Assembly: GCF_038007305.1 (NCBI RefSeq)
Contig: NZ_JBBOWV010000001.1
Coordinates: 2,160,501 to 2,224,500 of the forward strand
Source of the DNA: Solibacillus sp. FSL W7-1436
Lineage (GTDB): Bacteria > Bacillota > Bacilli > Bacillales_A > Planococcaceae
Length of the DNA: 64,000 nucleotides
Reading direction: 5' to 3'
The notes under the pieces were generated by a model. That model worked only from the letters and a program-made list of their open reading frames with translations. It was not told the DNA's origin and did no database searches. The translations under genes and the position numbers were made by a program. Below are positions 57,360-64,000 of the stretch, one piece after another. Within the stretch, counting starts at the first letter, position 1. Each line of letters opens with the position of its first letter.

Positions 57360-57595
57360 GAGACCTTAAGGACTTGATTTAAATTGATTCGTGCAATACA
57401 ATTTCAATAATTCAAATAATTTCTACTGAATAATGTTTTTCCTTTTCATTTTAATCCAATCCATCATACAATAGAGTTATAGATACTTCTAATATTTAAA
57501 AGTATCTAAGTTCCGATGCAATAGAACGCCATATTGTATGCCACTTGGAATAAAGCGACGTTCTATACAATGACTGTGAAGGGGGTTGAGGTCTA
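57360..57595. other. spx-mecA gap with two inverted repeats
   Basis: AGATACTT (57481) pairs with AAGTATCT (57501), and ATAGAACG (57521-57528) with CGTTCTAT (57559-57566). The second surrounds the likely mecA promoter region, so it may be a hairpin leader or operator. No gene seen. Confidence 0.45.
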
Positions 57596-58249
57596 ATGGA
57601 CATCGAACGCATTAATGAAAATACGCTAAAATTATTTATTACGTATAGTGATATCGAGGACCGCGGTTATACACGTGAAGAAATCTGGTACAATCGCGCA
57701 AAAGGTGAAGAGCTTTTCTGGGATATCATTGGTGAAATAAATACAGATGATTATTTCGATTTAGATGGTCCAATTTGGATTCATATTAACGCTTCAGAAA
57801 GTGGATTGGAAGTCGTTGTTACACGCGCGTCTGTAGGTAATGACTCCGAAACTTCTTCAATGGCTGGCAACTTTGAAGATGACCTTCATATATCAGATCA
57901 ATTAAATGAAATGGAAGAATCGATCTTCAATGCGATTGGCAAAGCGGCAAAAGAAGAAGAACAATCGCTTGAAAACGCCCGATTCCGATTTAAAGATATT
58001 GACGAACTAATACCTCTTGCAAAACGTGCAGCACCTTTAGGAATTGAGTCTGTGTTGTATAAATGGGAGGATTACTACTATTTATATGTAGATTTAAAAG
58101 ATTTGGAAAGCCAGGAAGCGAGAAATATTATCGCTTTGTGTACTGAGTATTTACCGGCTTCCAAAATTACAGCGCACCGCCTTGAAGAGTATGCGGAGAC
58201 AATCATTGCTGAAGACTGCTTCGAAACAATCATTACGTATTTTGAGTAG
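57596..58249 (+). CDS. mecA: Adaptor protein MecA
   Basis: 217 residues; ATG 57596 with AAGGGGG upstream. N-terminal substrate-binding part MDIERINENTLKLFITYSDIEDRGY, an acidic linker, and the C-terminal ClpC-binding domain (~125-217: RFKDIDELIPLAKRAAP, then YKWEDYYYLYVDL). MecA delivers ComK and other proteins to ClpCP and stimulates ClpC assembly. Two ComK homologues in this window are candidate substrates. Confidence 0.96.
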   Translation: MDIERINENTLKLFITYSDIEDRGYTREEIWYNRAKGEELFWDIIGEINTDDYFDLDGPIWIHINASESGLEVVVTRASVGNDSETSSMAGNFEDDLHISDQLNEMEESIFNAIGKAAKEEEQSLENARFRFKDIDELIPLAKRAAPLGIESVLYKWEDYYYLYVDLKDLESQEARNIIALCTEYLPASKITAHRLEEYAETIIAEDCFETIITYFE

Positions 58250-58264
58250 GAAGAGCAGTTTACG

Positions 58265-58293
58265 AAAGCCACCTGATATTAGGTGGCTTTTTT
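58265..58293 (+). terminator. Intrinsic terminator after mecA
   Basis: AAAGCCACCT pairs with AGGTGGCTTT, then T3 more. Confidence 0.9.
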
Positions 58294-58435
58294 GTGTTTA
58301 TTCCAAGGAGGGGAAAGTAAAACGGCATGCAATAAAAGAGGAAACACTTCAAAAAGCCAGTTTCCAATAGTTACTATTTATAAGTTGAAAAGGAATATGC
58401 ATTTCATTAAGATGGATAAAAAGGAGTGGAAGCAA

Positions 58436-59563
58436 ATGCTGGTCGCCATGACGGAACAACAGCAATTATTCCATTTAACGAGGAAACTGCCGCCGGATGA
58501 ACTGCAAAGATTAAAAAAGCAGCAATCCTTTTTCTGCCCCCAATGTAAAGAACGGCTTTTATTAAAGGCTGGCCAAATAAAAATACCCCATTTTGCACAT
58601 CAAAAAAACAGCGATTGCATTTCTTTGTTTTCGGAAGGGGAATCTGCTGCACATCTGCTTGGGAAACAACAACTATTCCACCAATTTTCGAACCTTCAGC
58701 TACGTCCCGTTCTTGAACCATATTTGCCGCAGCTTCAACAGCGACCGGATATTCTCATCACATTTAAAAACCGGCAATATGCAATTGAGTTTCAGTGCAG
58801 CCCCATTGCACAGCCATCTTTTCAACAACGTACAAGCGGCTATTTGCATGCTGGAATCACGCCGATTTGGATTTTGCACACTCCGGAGAAATTTAAAAGT
58901 CCAGGTATTGTAAAAGTTTCGATCAGTCATACAAACGCTCAATTTATGCAACAGTATAAAAACCAGAAATTTCTCATCACCTATGATGTAAATAGCAAAA
59001 ACTTCTACTATATCACCAATTTAATCCATCTTCATAAATTACAGTATTTCGCAGTTGTTAAGCCGTTAGCCCTCAATCAACAACGTTTTCCGCTCCTAGT
59101 TCCTGATAAAGTAACGAAACCCCAATTTCATCTGCTTCTGAAAAACTTCGGCAAATACCGTGAACAGTATATCCGGCCCCGCCTATTATTAAGCAAAAAA
59201 GGAGTTAATGATCGTTTTTTCCGTTCTATTTATGAGTTAAGGCTAACGATGACGGATTTGCCGATTTTTTTAGGGATTCCTGTCTGCAACACGCATGCTT
59301 TTAATCGATTTTGTATAGAATGGCAAGTAGGGCTTTTTCATTTTATGAACTGCCATGCGCTCACACCTGAAACGATGAATGTACAGGCAATTCCTTATTT
59401 TTTCAAATGGTATCAAATGGAGCTGACGGATGAGCGGAAAGAGGCGGTGGAACATTATTTAACAATTTTAAAATGTCTTAAAGTTGAGCAACCGGATGAA
59501 AATATACCCGAACAACAACTTTTTAATGTTCTGTACGACGAATTGGTTGCATTTGGATGTTGA
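58436..59563 (+). CDS. coiA: Competence protein CoiA
   Basis: 375 residues. ATG 58436 with AAGGAG nine bp upstream; upstream in-frame starts lack a site. N-terminal zinc ribbon FFCPQCKERLLLKAGQIKIPHFAHQ, then a nuclease-like core (HLLGKQQLFHQF, RPDILITFKNRQYAIEFQCS), as in CoiA, which is induced in competence and promotes recombination after uptake. The C-terminal half is poorly conserved. Confidence 0.93.
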   Translation: MLVAMTEQQQLFHLTRKLPPDELQRLKKQQSFFCPQCKERLLLKAGQIKIPHFAHQKNSDCISLFSEGESAAHLLGKQQLFHQFSNLQLRPVLEPYLPQLQQRPDILITFKNRQYAIEFQCSPIAQPSFQQRTSGYLHAGITPIWILHTPEKFKSPGIVKVSISHTNAQFMQQYKNQKFLITYDVNSKNFYYITNLIHLHKLQYFAVVKPLALNQQRFPLLVPDKVTKPQFHLLLKNFGKYREQYIRPRLLLSKKGVNDRFFRSIYELRLTMTDLPIFLGIPVCNTHAFNRFCIEWQVGLFHFMNCHALTPETMNVQAIPYFFKWYQMELTDERKEAVEHYLTILKCLKVEQPDENIPEQQLFNVLYDELVAFGC

Positions 59564-59617
59564 AATTGTTTAAATAGATTTATAATTTCGAATATCGGAA
59601 TAGTAGGAGGCAAATAA

Positions 59618-61426
59618 ATGGCAAAGCAAATTTTAACGCGTGAAGAAGTACCTGAGCAATTAACATGGGATTTAACAACAATTTTTGAATCCGATGAGGC
59701 TTGGGAAGCTGAGCTGAAAGAAGTAGAACAATTATCTAAAAAAGCTTCGGAATATAAAGGGAAAGTAGCGGAAAGTGCGGAAAGCTTATACAATACATTG
59801 CAGTTCAGCGATGCATTATACGAGCGTCTGAGCAAGTTATATGTGTATTCTCATTTAAAGCATGATCAGGATACTACAAACAGTAAATACCAGGATCTTG
59901 ATGGTCGTATTCGCTCTGTTCTTACAAATGCAGGAGCAGCGTGGTCATTTATTACTCCTGAAATTTTAGCATTGGATGAAGCGACATTAAACAGCTATGT
60001 GGAAAGCTATGAACCACTTTCATTATATGAACAAAGCCTAAAAGAACTGAACCTGGGCCGTCCTCATATCTTATCTGCGGAGAAAGAAGAATTACTGGCA
60101 CAATTTTCTGAAGTGACATCGACATCCGGTAAAACATTCAGCGCTTTAAACAACGCGGACCTGGAATTCCCGAAAATTATTGGGGAAGATGGAGAAGAAG
60201 TGCAAATTACGCACGGTAACTATATTACGATGCTTGAAAGCGACAATCGCGAAGTACGTGAGGCTGCGTTTAAAGCTGTTTACAAAACTTACGGCCAATA
60301 TAAAAATACATTTGCCACAACATTAGCCGGGAATGTAAAAGCGCATAATGCCAATGCAAAAGTCCGTAATTATAAATCGGCGCGCCATGCAGCATTAAGC
60401 AATAACTTCATTCCTGAAAAAGTGTATGATCAGCTTGTTTCAACAATCCATGACTATTTGCCGGCATTGCACCGTTACGTAGAGCTTCGCAAAAAAGTGC
60501 TTGGTGTGGATGAACTTCATATGTACGATCTGTTTACGCCACTTGTTAAAGAAGTGAAAATGGAAGTAACGTATGACGAAGCGAAGAAAACGATGGTAGA
60601 AAGCTTTGCACCACTTGGTAAAGAGTATCAGGAAACCGTTCAAAAAGGTCTGGAAAGCCGTTGGGTAGACGTGCTTGAAAACAAAGGAAAACGCAGCGGT
60701 GCATACTCTTCCGGAACGTTCGGCACAAATCCGTATGTGTTAATGAACTGGCAAAATAATGTGAATAACCTTTATACATTGGCACATGAATTCGGCCACT
60801 CAATGCACAGTTATTATTCACGTGCCAACCAGCCGTATCAATATGCAGATTACTCGATTTTCGTTGCGGAAGTTGCTTCAACATGTAACGAAGAACTATT
60901 ATTCGATCACTTAATGAAAACATTGGATGATGATAAGCAAAAAATCTACTTATTAAATCAATGGTTGGACGGTTTCCGTGGAACAGTATTCCGTCAAACA
61001 ATGTTTGCTGAGTTTGAGCATATGATTCACGAATTGGATGCAAAAGGCGAATCGATTACATCGGAAAAATTAACATCAATCTATTATGATTTAAACAAAC
61101 AATACTTTGGTGATGCAATGACAGTAGACGAAGAAATCGGTCTGGAATGGGCACGTATTCCACACTTCTACTACAACTATTACGTATATCAGTACGCAAC
61201 AGGTCAATCAGCGGCAACAGCATTATCAAAACAAATTTTAGAAGAAGGCGAACCGGCAGTAGAGCGTTATATTAACAACTTCCTAAAAGCAGGCTGCTCG
61301 GACTTCCCAATCGAAGTATTAAAAGCGGCAGGTGTAGATATGGAATCTCCGGAGCCGATTGCATTGGCGTGCAAAGTATTCGAAGAAAAGTTAGAAGAGC
61401 TTGAAAAGTTATTATTAAATAATTAA
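59618..61426 (+). CDS. pepF: Oligoendopeptidase F
   Basis: 602 residues, M3B metallopeptidase; ATG 59618 after TAGGAGG. Zinc motif HEFGHSMHS with the third ligand in FVAEVASTCNEELL. Cytoplasmic, cleaves 7-17-residue peptides; in Bacillus overexpression interferes with sporulation or competence signals. Follows coiA in Bacillus too (yjbF-pepF). Confidence 0.97.
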   Translation: MAKQILTREEVPEQLTWDLTTIFESDEAWEAELKEVEQLSKKASEYKGKVAESAESLYNTLQFSDALYERLSKLYVYSHLKHDQDTTNSKYQDLDGRIRSVLTNAGAAWSFITPEILALDEATLNSYVESYEPLSLYEQSLKELNLGRPHILSAEKEELLAQFSEVTSTSGKTFSALNNADLEFPKIIGEDGEEVQITHGNYITMLESDNREVREAAFKAVYKTYGQYKNTFATTLAGNVKAHNANAKVRNYKSARHAALSNNFIPEKVYDQLVSTIHDYLPALHRYVELRKKVLGVDELHMYDLFTPLVKEVKMEVTYDEAKKTMVESFAPLGKEYQETVQKGLESRWVDVLENKGKRSGAYSSGTFGTNPYVLMNWQNNVNNLYTLAHEFGHSMHSYYSRANQPYQYADYSIFVAEVASTCNEELLFDHLMKTLDDDKQKIYLLNQWLDGFRGTVFRQTMFAEFEHMIHELDAKGESITSEKLTSIYYDLNKQYFGDAMTVDEEIGLEWARIPHFYYNYYVYQYATGQSAATALSKQILEEGEPAVERYINNFLKAGCSDFPIEVLKAAGVDMESPEPIALACKVFEEKLEELEKLLLNN

Positions 61427-61435
61427 TAGTTTGTG

Positions 61436-61464
61436 AAAACGCATCTGTTTCAGGTGCGTTTTTT
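61436..61464 (+). terminator. Intrinsic terminator after pepF
   Basis: AACGCA pairs with TGCGTT around a weakly paired loop (CTGTTTCAG), then T4. Confidence 0.8.
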
Positions 61465-61652
61465 GCTTGAAAAAATGGGAATTTACTTTAATGTGGTGAA
61501 ATTTGAACGGGTTGTTTTAGTGGGTACCGTTATAAGGGGAAGTTTTGAAAATGCCTATATATCGGTGTTTATAGTGGTTATTTAAAGAAGAATTTATGAC
61601 ATTTCACTTTAAACATCATTTCTTTATATGGAAACGCTTACTATATGGCGAA

Positions 61653-61725
61653 TTTGTGAAATTGTGAAAGATTCATTGCAAGAAATATTATTCCATGATA
61701 GAGTAATACTCGTGAAATAAATCAC
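61653..61725 (+). promoter_or_regulatory. roxS promoter with ResD-like and Rex-like sites
   Basis: TTGCAA (61676-61681) and TAGAGT (61699-61704) 17 bp apart place the start near 61711. Upstream, TTTGTGAAA (61653) and TTGTGAAAG (61662) resemble tandem ResD boxes. GTGAAATAAATCAC (61712-61725) at the start resembles the Rex palindrome TTGTGAAAT..TTCACAA. Both regulators are known to act on RoxS in Bacillus subtilis. Confidence 0.65.
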
Positions 61726-61826
61726 ATAACAAACATACACCCCTTTGTTTGAACGTGAACATTTCTCCCATCCCCTTTGTGAAAAAGAGGCGTCTTATTT
61801 CTCGAGAATAAGACGCCTCTTTTGTT
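61711..61826 (+). ncRNA. roxS: Small regulatory RNA RoxS/RsaE
   Basis: The segment after GTGAAATAAATCACATAAC contains ACAAACATAC, CCCCTTTGTTTGAACGTGAA and TTTCTCCCATCCCCTTTG, the strongly conserved C-rich regions of RsaE (Staphylococcus) and RoxS (Bacillus), and ends in a terminator. It lies between pepF and spxH, a neighbourhood shared with Bacillus. RoxS pairs through C-rich loops with G-rich ribosome binding sites to repress central-metabolism mRNAs when NADH or NO signals change. Confidence 0.88.
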
Positions 61827-61830
61827 TTTA
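61788..61830. terminator. roxS terminator (very stable)
   Basis: GAGGCGTCTTATT pairs with AATAAGACGCCTC, followed by TTTTGTTTTT. Long perfect stem. Confidence 0.93.
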
Positions 61831-61871
61831 TTCTCTATTAGTCCATGCATTCGAGTTTAAACGGAGAGGGC

Positions 61872-61960
61872 GTTCTACATAATCAGGCGTGTATTCCAAA
61901 TTTGAAAAAGTTCTCCATGCTAGAAGAAACTTTCTACCTTCACTTGATGCTTTCTACATT
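61872..61960 (+). repeat. Decayed phased motif array E
   Basis: CGTTCTACAT, TATTCCAAAT, GTTCTCCATG, TTTCTACCTT and TTTCTACATT have their C at 61875, 61896, 61913, 61934 and 61954 (gaps 21, 17, 21, 20). The motif style matches array C. Weaker than the other arrays; lies ~45 bp behind the roxS terminator. Confidence 0.5.
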
Positions 61961-62186
61961 CCAAGATAACTGTTTGCTTCCCTCCTAGAAACCTCTTCTT
62001 TTCCAATCCAAACAGCAAATAAAACAAACGCTGCTGCACTTACATCCAAAACGGTCCTAAATCGTTCACAACAGCTTCCAGACTCTCCTTGTTGATAATG
62101 CTTGCGAGTGATCTATCCAGGCCATTGCGACCGGCTAGAGGAGCAAATATACCTATGTCTATTCTCCCGACTATAAAAGAATTCAT
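61960..62186 (-). pseudogene. Possible frameshifted small membrane protein remnant
   Basis: On the minus strand an open stretch from ATG 62186 encodes MNSFIVGRIDIGIFAPLAGR, then continues to NDLGPFWM and a stop at 62040. In another frame the same region continues as VLDVSAAAFVLFAVWIGKE, a plausible membrane helix, to a stop near 61960. One frameshift near 62055 would join them into a ~75-residue protein. Family unknown; no good ribosome binding site. Confidence 0.25.
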
Positions 62187-62223
62187 TTTTCTGCCGGAGT
62201 TTCAATTAACCTTTGGAAAACAT

Positions 62224-62257
62224 AAAAAAACCAGCCTGCTTGTATGCATAGCTGGTG
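62224..62257 (-). terminator. Intrinsic terminator of the spxH-yjbI transcript
   Basis: On the minus strand ACCAGC pairs with GCTGGT, followed by T6, 33 bp behind the spxH stop. Confidence 0.85.
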
Positions 62258-62289
62258 AAAATATTGTATAAGTGCGTTTTATAATTTAT

Positions 62290-63111
62290 TTAGTAGGGTG
62301 TGCGTTCTTTTGCACGCCAAAGTGTAATTTCGTCAGTCATGATGCGTTCCACTTTTTGCTGAAGCATACGTTTCTTCAATTCGCGTTCTGCCAGTTGTTC
62401 ATTGATCGAGTAGATTTCGGCTACTTCAGCTGTTGTAAGGGTGCTGAATCGATCGAATAACTCGTCTAATGCGGGAACCGGTTGGCGAATTAATTCTTCT
62501 CCTAGCAATTCTGCTAAAATATGCTCGTAAACTTCATAATTATAAGAACCGCTTACTTTCAAGCCTTCATCTTCAATGCACTCGTTGAAAAATACGATGC
62601 TTGGAATTTCTTCAACTTCCATTTCACGAGTTAAGTATAAATCGCATTGGAATGCACGAGCCGCTTCTTTTGAACCAAAGTCGGACATGAACTCATCCAT
62701 ATCGAGGTTAACTTGCTGTGCGATTTCAATTAGTGTCGCGTGTGAATTGATGTTGCGCGTATTAAGTGTCGCTACTTCCTGCACTTTGTTTAAATAGCGG
62801 AAACCTGCACGCTTTCCTTGAAGTTCGGCCGCTTTAATTGCAATTGAAGGTAATGCTGGATGTGTAATATCCAATTCCGCTCCGGAAACACAGCCTTTCA
62901 TCCGGCTCGTCATGCTGTTTAGGGCAGCGAGTTCCGTACTAAGGACATATCGACATGTAAAGTAATGACCGTATTCTACTTGCAGTTTACGCATTGTCGT
63001 TTGCAGGGATAATGCTTTTTCGCAAAGAGGGTCAATAAAAATATAAAGCTCAATCGGTTTATTACATGTAGATGGTGCTACAGGTTGCTGTAAAAGTTGG
63101 ACATTATTCAC
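62290..63111 (-). CDS. spxH: ClpXP adaptor SpxH (YjbH)
   Basis: 273 residues; DsbA/thioredoxin-like fold (IELYIFIDPLCEKALSLQ at residues ~20-38; AAELQGKRAGFRYLNKVQE; GSYNYEVYEHILAELLG). SpxH binds Spx and speeds its ClpXP degradation. In Bacillus subtilis the motif is DPLCPEC; here it reads DPLCEKA, so the second cysteine is missing, and the N-terminal His-rich zinc segment is also reduced. Overlaps yjbI by four bases (translational coupling). Confidence 0.93.
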   Translation of the reverse strand: MNNVQLLQQPVAPSTCNKPIELYIFIDPLCEKALSLQTTMRKLQVEYGHYFTCRYVLSTELAALNSMTSRMKGCVSGAELDITHPALPSIAIKAAELQGKRAGFRYLNKVQEVATLNTRNINSHATLIEIAQQVNLDMDEFMSDFGSKEAARAFQCDLYLTREMEVEEIPSIVFFNECIEDEGLKVSGSYNYEVYEHILAELLGEELIRQPVPALDELFDRFSTLTTAEVAEIYSINEQLAERELKKRMLQQKVERIMTDEITLWRAKERTPY

Positions 63112-63506
63112 TCAAATCCCTCCTCATCATTTGGGGCGTTGACCATATGGTGAGCAGTCATAACAAGACGCTTATAATAGACTTCACGGAATTTCCCGTC
63201 CAAGCCTACTTCGTCCATCGCTTCTGCCATACATTCAAGCCATGCCTGGGCACGATCGGGTGTAATTTTAAAATGCATATGTCGAGCACGCATCATCGGA
63301 TGGCCATGTTCTTCCGAGAAAAGGTTAGGCCCCCCAAGATACTGCGTTTGGAATTGTATTTGTTTACGAATTGTTTCCGTCAGATCTTCAGGAAAAATTG
63401 GAATTAATAAAGGATGCTTCGCCACTCGAGAGTAGAACGCGTTAATTAATTCAGAAAGCTTTTCAGCACCGAGTTCCTCATAAGGAATCGTATATTTTCG
63501 ATTCAT
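63108..63506 (-). CDS. yjbI: Truncated haemoglobin YjbI (group II/O)
   Basis: 132 residues; AAAGGAG precedes the ATG on the minus strand. TrHbO-type features: FYSRVAKHPLLIPIFP, the YLGG-P motif (TQYLGGPNLFSEEHG) and the proximal His in MMRARHMHFKI. Binds O2 or NO in the cytoplasm and is genetically linked to spxH in Bacillus, suggesting a role in redox/nitrosative stress. Confidence 0.95.
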   Translation of the reverse strand: MNRKYTIPYEELGAEKLSELINAFYSRVAKHPLLIPIFPEDLTETIRKQIQFQTQYLGGPNLFSEEHGHPMMRARHMHFKITPDRAQAWLECMAEAMDEVGLDGKFREVYYKRLVMTAHHMVNAPNDEEGFE

Positions 63507-63826
63507 TAGTTATACTCCTTTGTGTCTTTCTTTGCCAGTATATGAAATATGAATGTCATGTAAGTAATGTAAAATTCATTTTGGCGATACAATCATTCTA
63601 GCAACGTAGGGCCATTTTAACAAATAAAGTGCCCTGCCAAAAAATTCGAAAGACATTCCGCATCTCTTAACATCGCGGTGGAATTGTTGATTTAATAGGT
63701 GTCCACACCGATTTTCCAGCTAATCCAAAATAGAGCATCTCAGGAACATAAACAATCAATTCTTAAAATCCCTTTGGCTATCGTTTTCAAATTTACACGC
63801 CAAGTTCACTGTTATTTATAAAAAAT
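63507..63826. other. Gap between yjbI and the lytic transglycosylase
   Basis: About 320 bp with no gene or strong terminator recognised. The promoter of yjbI-spxH (minus strand) should lie in its left part. Confidence 0.4.
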
Positions 63827-64000
63827 TTACACATTCATATAATTCATTATTTTTTTAACATAATTTTGAGTTTCCTGAAAAGGCGGGATGCCCCCATATT
63901 TTTTTACATTTCCGGGACCTGCATTGTAGGCAGCAAGCGCTGTTTCCACATTATTATCGAACTGGTCGAGCATCTGGCGTATATATTTTGCGCCACCCAT
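63827..64000 (-). CDS. Lytic transglycosylase (YjbJ-like), C-terminal 57 residues only
   Basis: Minus-strand frame open to the right edge of the window; stop at 63827. Reads [48 protein letters not shown], the end of an SLT (GH23-like) domain in which [10 protein letters not shown] is diagnostic. Cleaves peptidoglycan glycan strands. In Bacillus subtilis yjbJ also neighbours yjbI. Confidence 0.9.
   Translation of the reverse strand: MGGAKYIRQMLDQFDNNVETALAAYNAGPGNVKKYGGIPPFQETQNYVKKIMNYMNV

Noticed and set aside
58352-58364. ComK AT-box upstream of coiA (AAAA-N5-TTTC)
   Set aside because: Only one half-box with a mismatch; no second AT-box at 8, 18 or 31 bp was convincing.

Overview
The window looks like the chromosome of a low-to-moderate G+C, motile, competence-gene-bearing Bacillales bacterium, most likely Planococcaceae/Caryophanaceae (Solibacillus or Lysinibacillus-like). 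The evidence is gene content and order (hpf-secA-prfB; uvrB-uvrA; ftsE-ftsX-M23 peptidase-ctp-minJ; addB-addA; yisK-yisL; yitU-yitV-yitW; fabH-fabF; trpS; spx-mecA-coiA-pepF; roxS-spxH-yjbI-yjbJ) plus Bacillales-type control sites for SigD, a SigW-like ECF factor, LexA, CtsR, FapR and a Trp T-box. No rRNA or tRNA gene was seen. The assignment is by recognition only; no database search was possible.

Layout. 1-5.9 kb: the end of a glycan/flagellin-glycosylation-type cluster (two GT4 glycosyltransferases around a SAM methyltransferase) in which a complete IS66-family element (1778-4108, 8-bp target duplication GAACATAT) splits the methyltransferase. 5.9-7.0 kb: eroded, mostly non-coding DNA. 7.0-10.4 kb: flaG-fliD-fliT-fliS behind a near-perfect SigD promoter. 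10.4-18.6 kb: comK paralog 1, PilZ, hpf, secA, prfB (with the RF2 frameshift site), an SOS-boxed unknown gene, comK paralog 2 and an IDEAL-domain gene. 18.9-25.1 kb: LexA-boxed uvrBA and a yvlB-like gene. 25.6-33.1 kb: FtsEX with its probable M23 effector, a thioredoxin, a C-terminal processing protease, MinJ and a VTT membrane protein. 33.2-43.4 kb: addBA, a DUF418 protein, yisK and yisL. 43.9-49.8 kb: a GH13-like protein lacking key catalytic residues, yitUVW and an N-domain-less ClpB under a CtsR site. 49.8-51.66 kb: a group II intron inserted directly behind the clpB terminator. 51.9-56.4 kb: yjzD-like gene, FapR-controlled fabH-fabF, trpS with T-box. 56.9-64 kb: spx, mecA, coiA, pepF, the sRNA RoxS/RsaE, spxH, yjbI and the end of a lytic transglycosylase.

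How genes connect. Competence and its proteolytic control are strongly represented: two ComK homologues, the ComK adaptor MecA, CoiA, and Spx with its degradation adaptor SpxH. Division-site genes (ftsEX, M23 hydrolase, ctp, minJ) form one block; DNA repair is represented by uvrBA (SOS-regulated) and addAB.

The most unusual signal is a family of intergenic arrays that I do not recognise. Four clear arrays (12.94-13.12, 18.66-18.84, 43.47-43.75 and 51.67-51.85 kb) and one decayed one (61.87-61.96 kb) consist of a short CTAAT/CTAC-core motif repeated every 19-21 bp (about two helical turns). Three arrays have exactly nine units, and two of them have the identical spacing series 21-20-19-21-21-21-21-21 although the sequence between motifs differs. 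Each clear array lies on the plus strand 18-29 bp behind an intrinsic terminator. They are not CRISPR and do not look coding.
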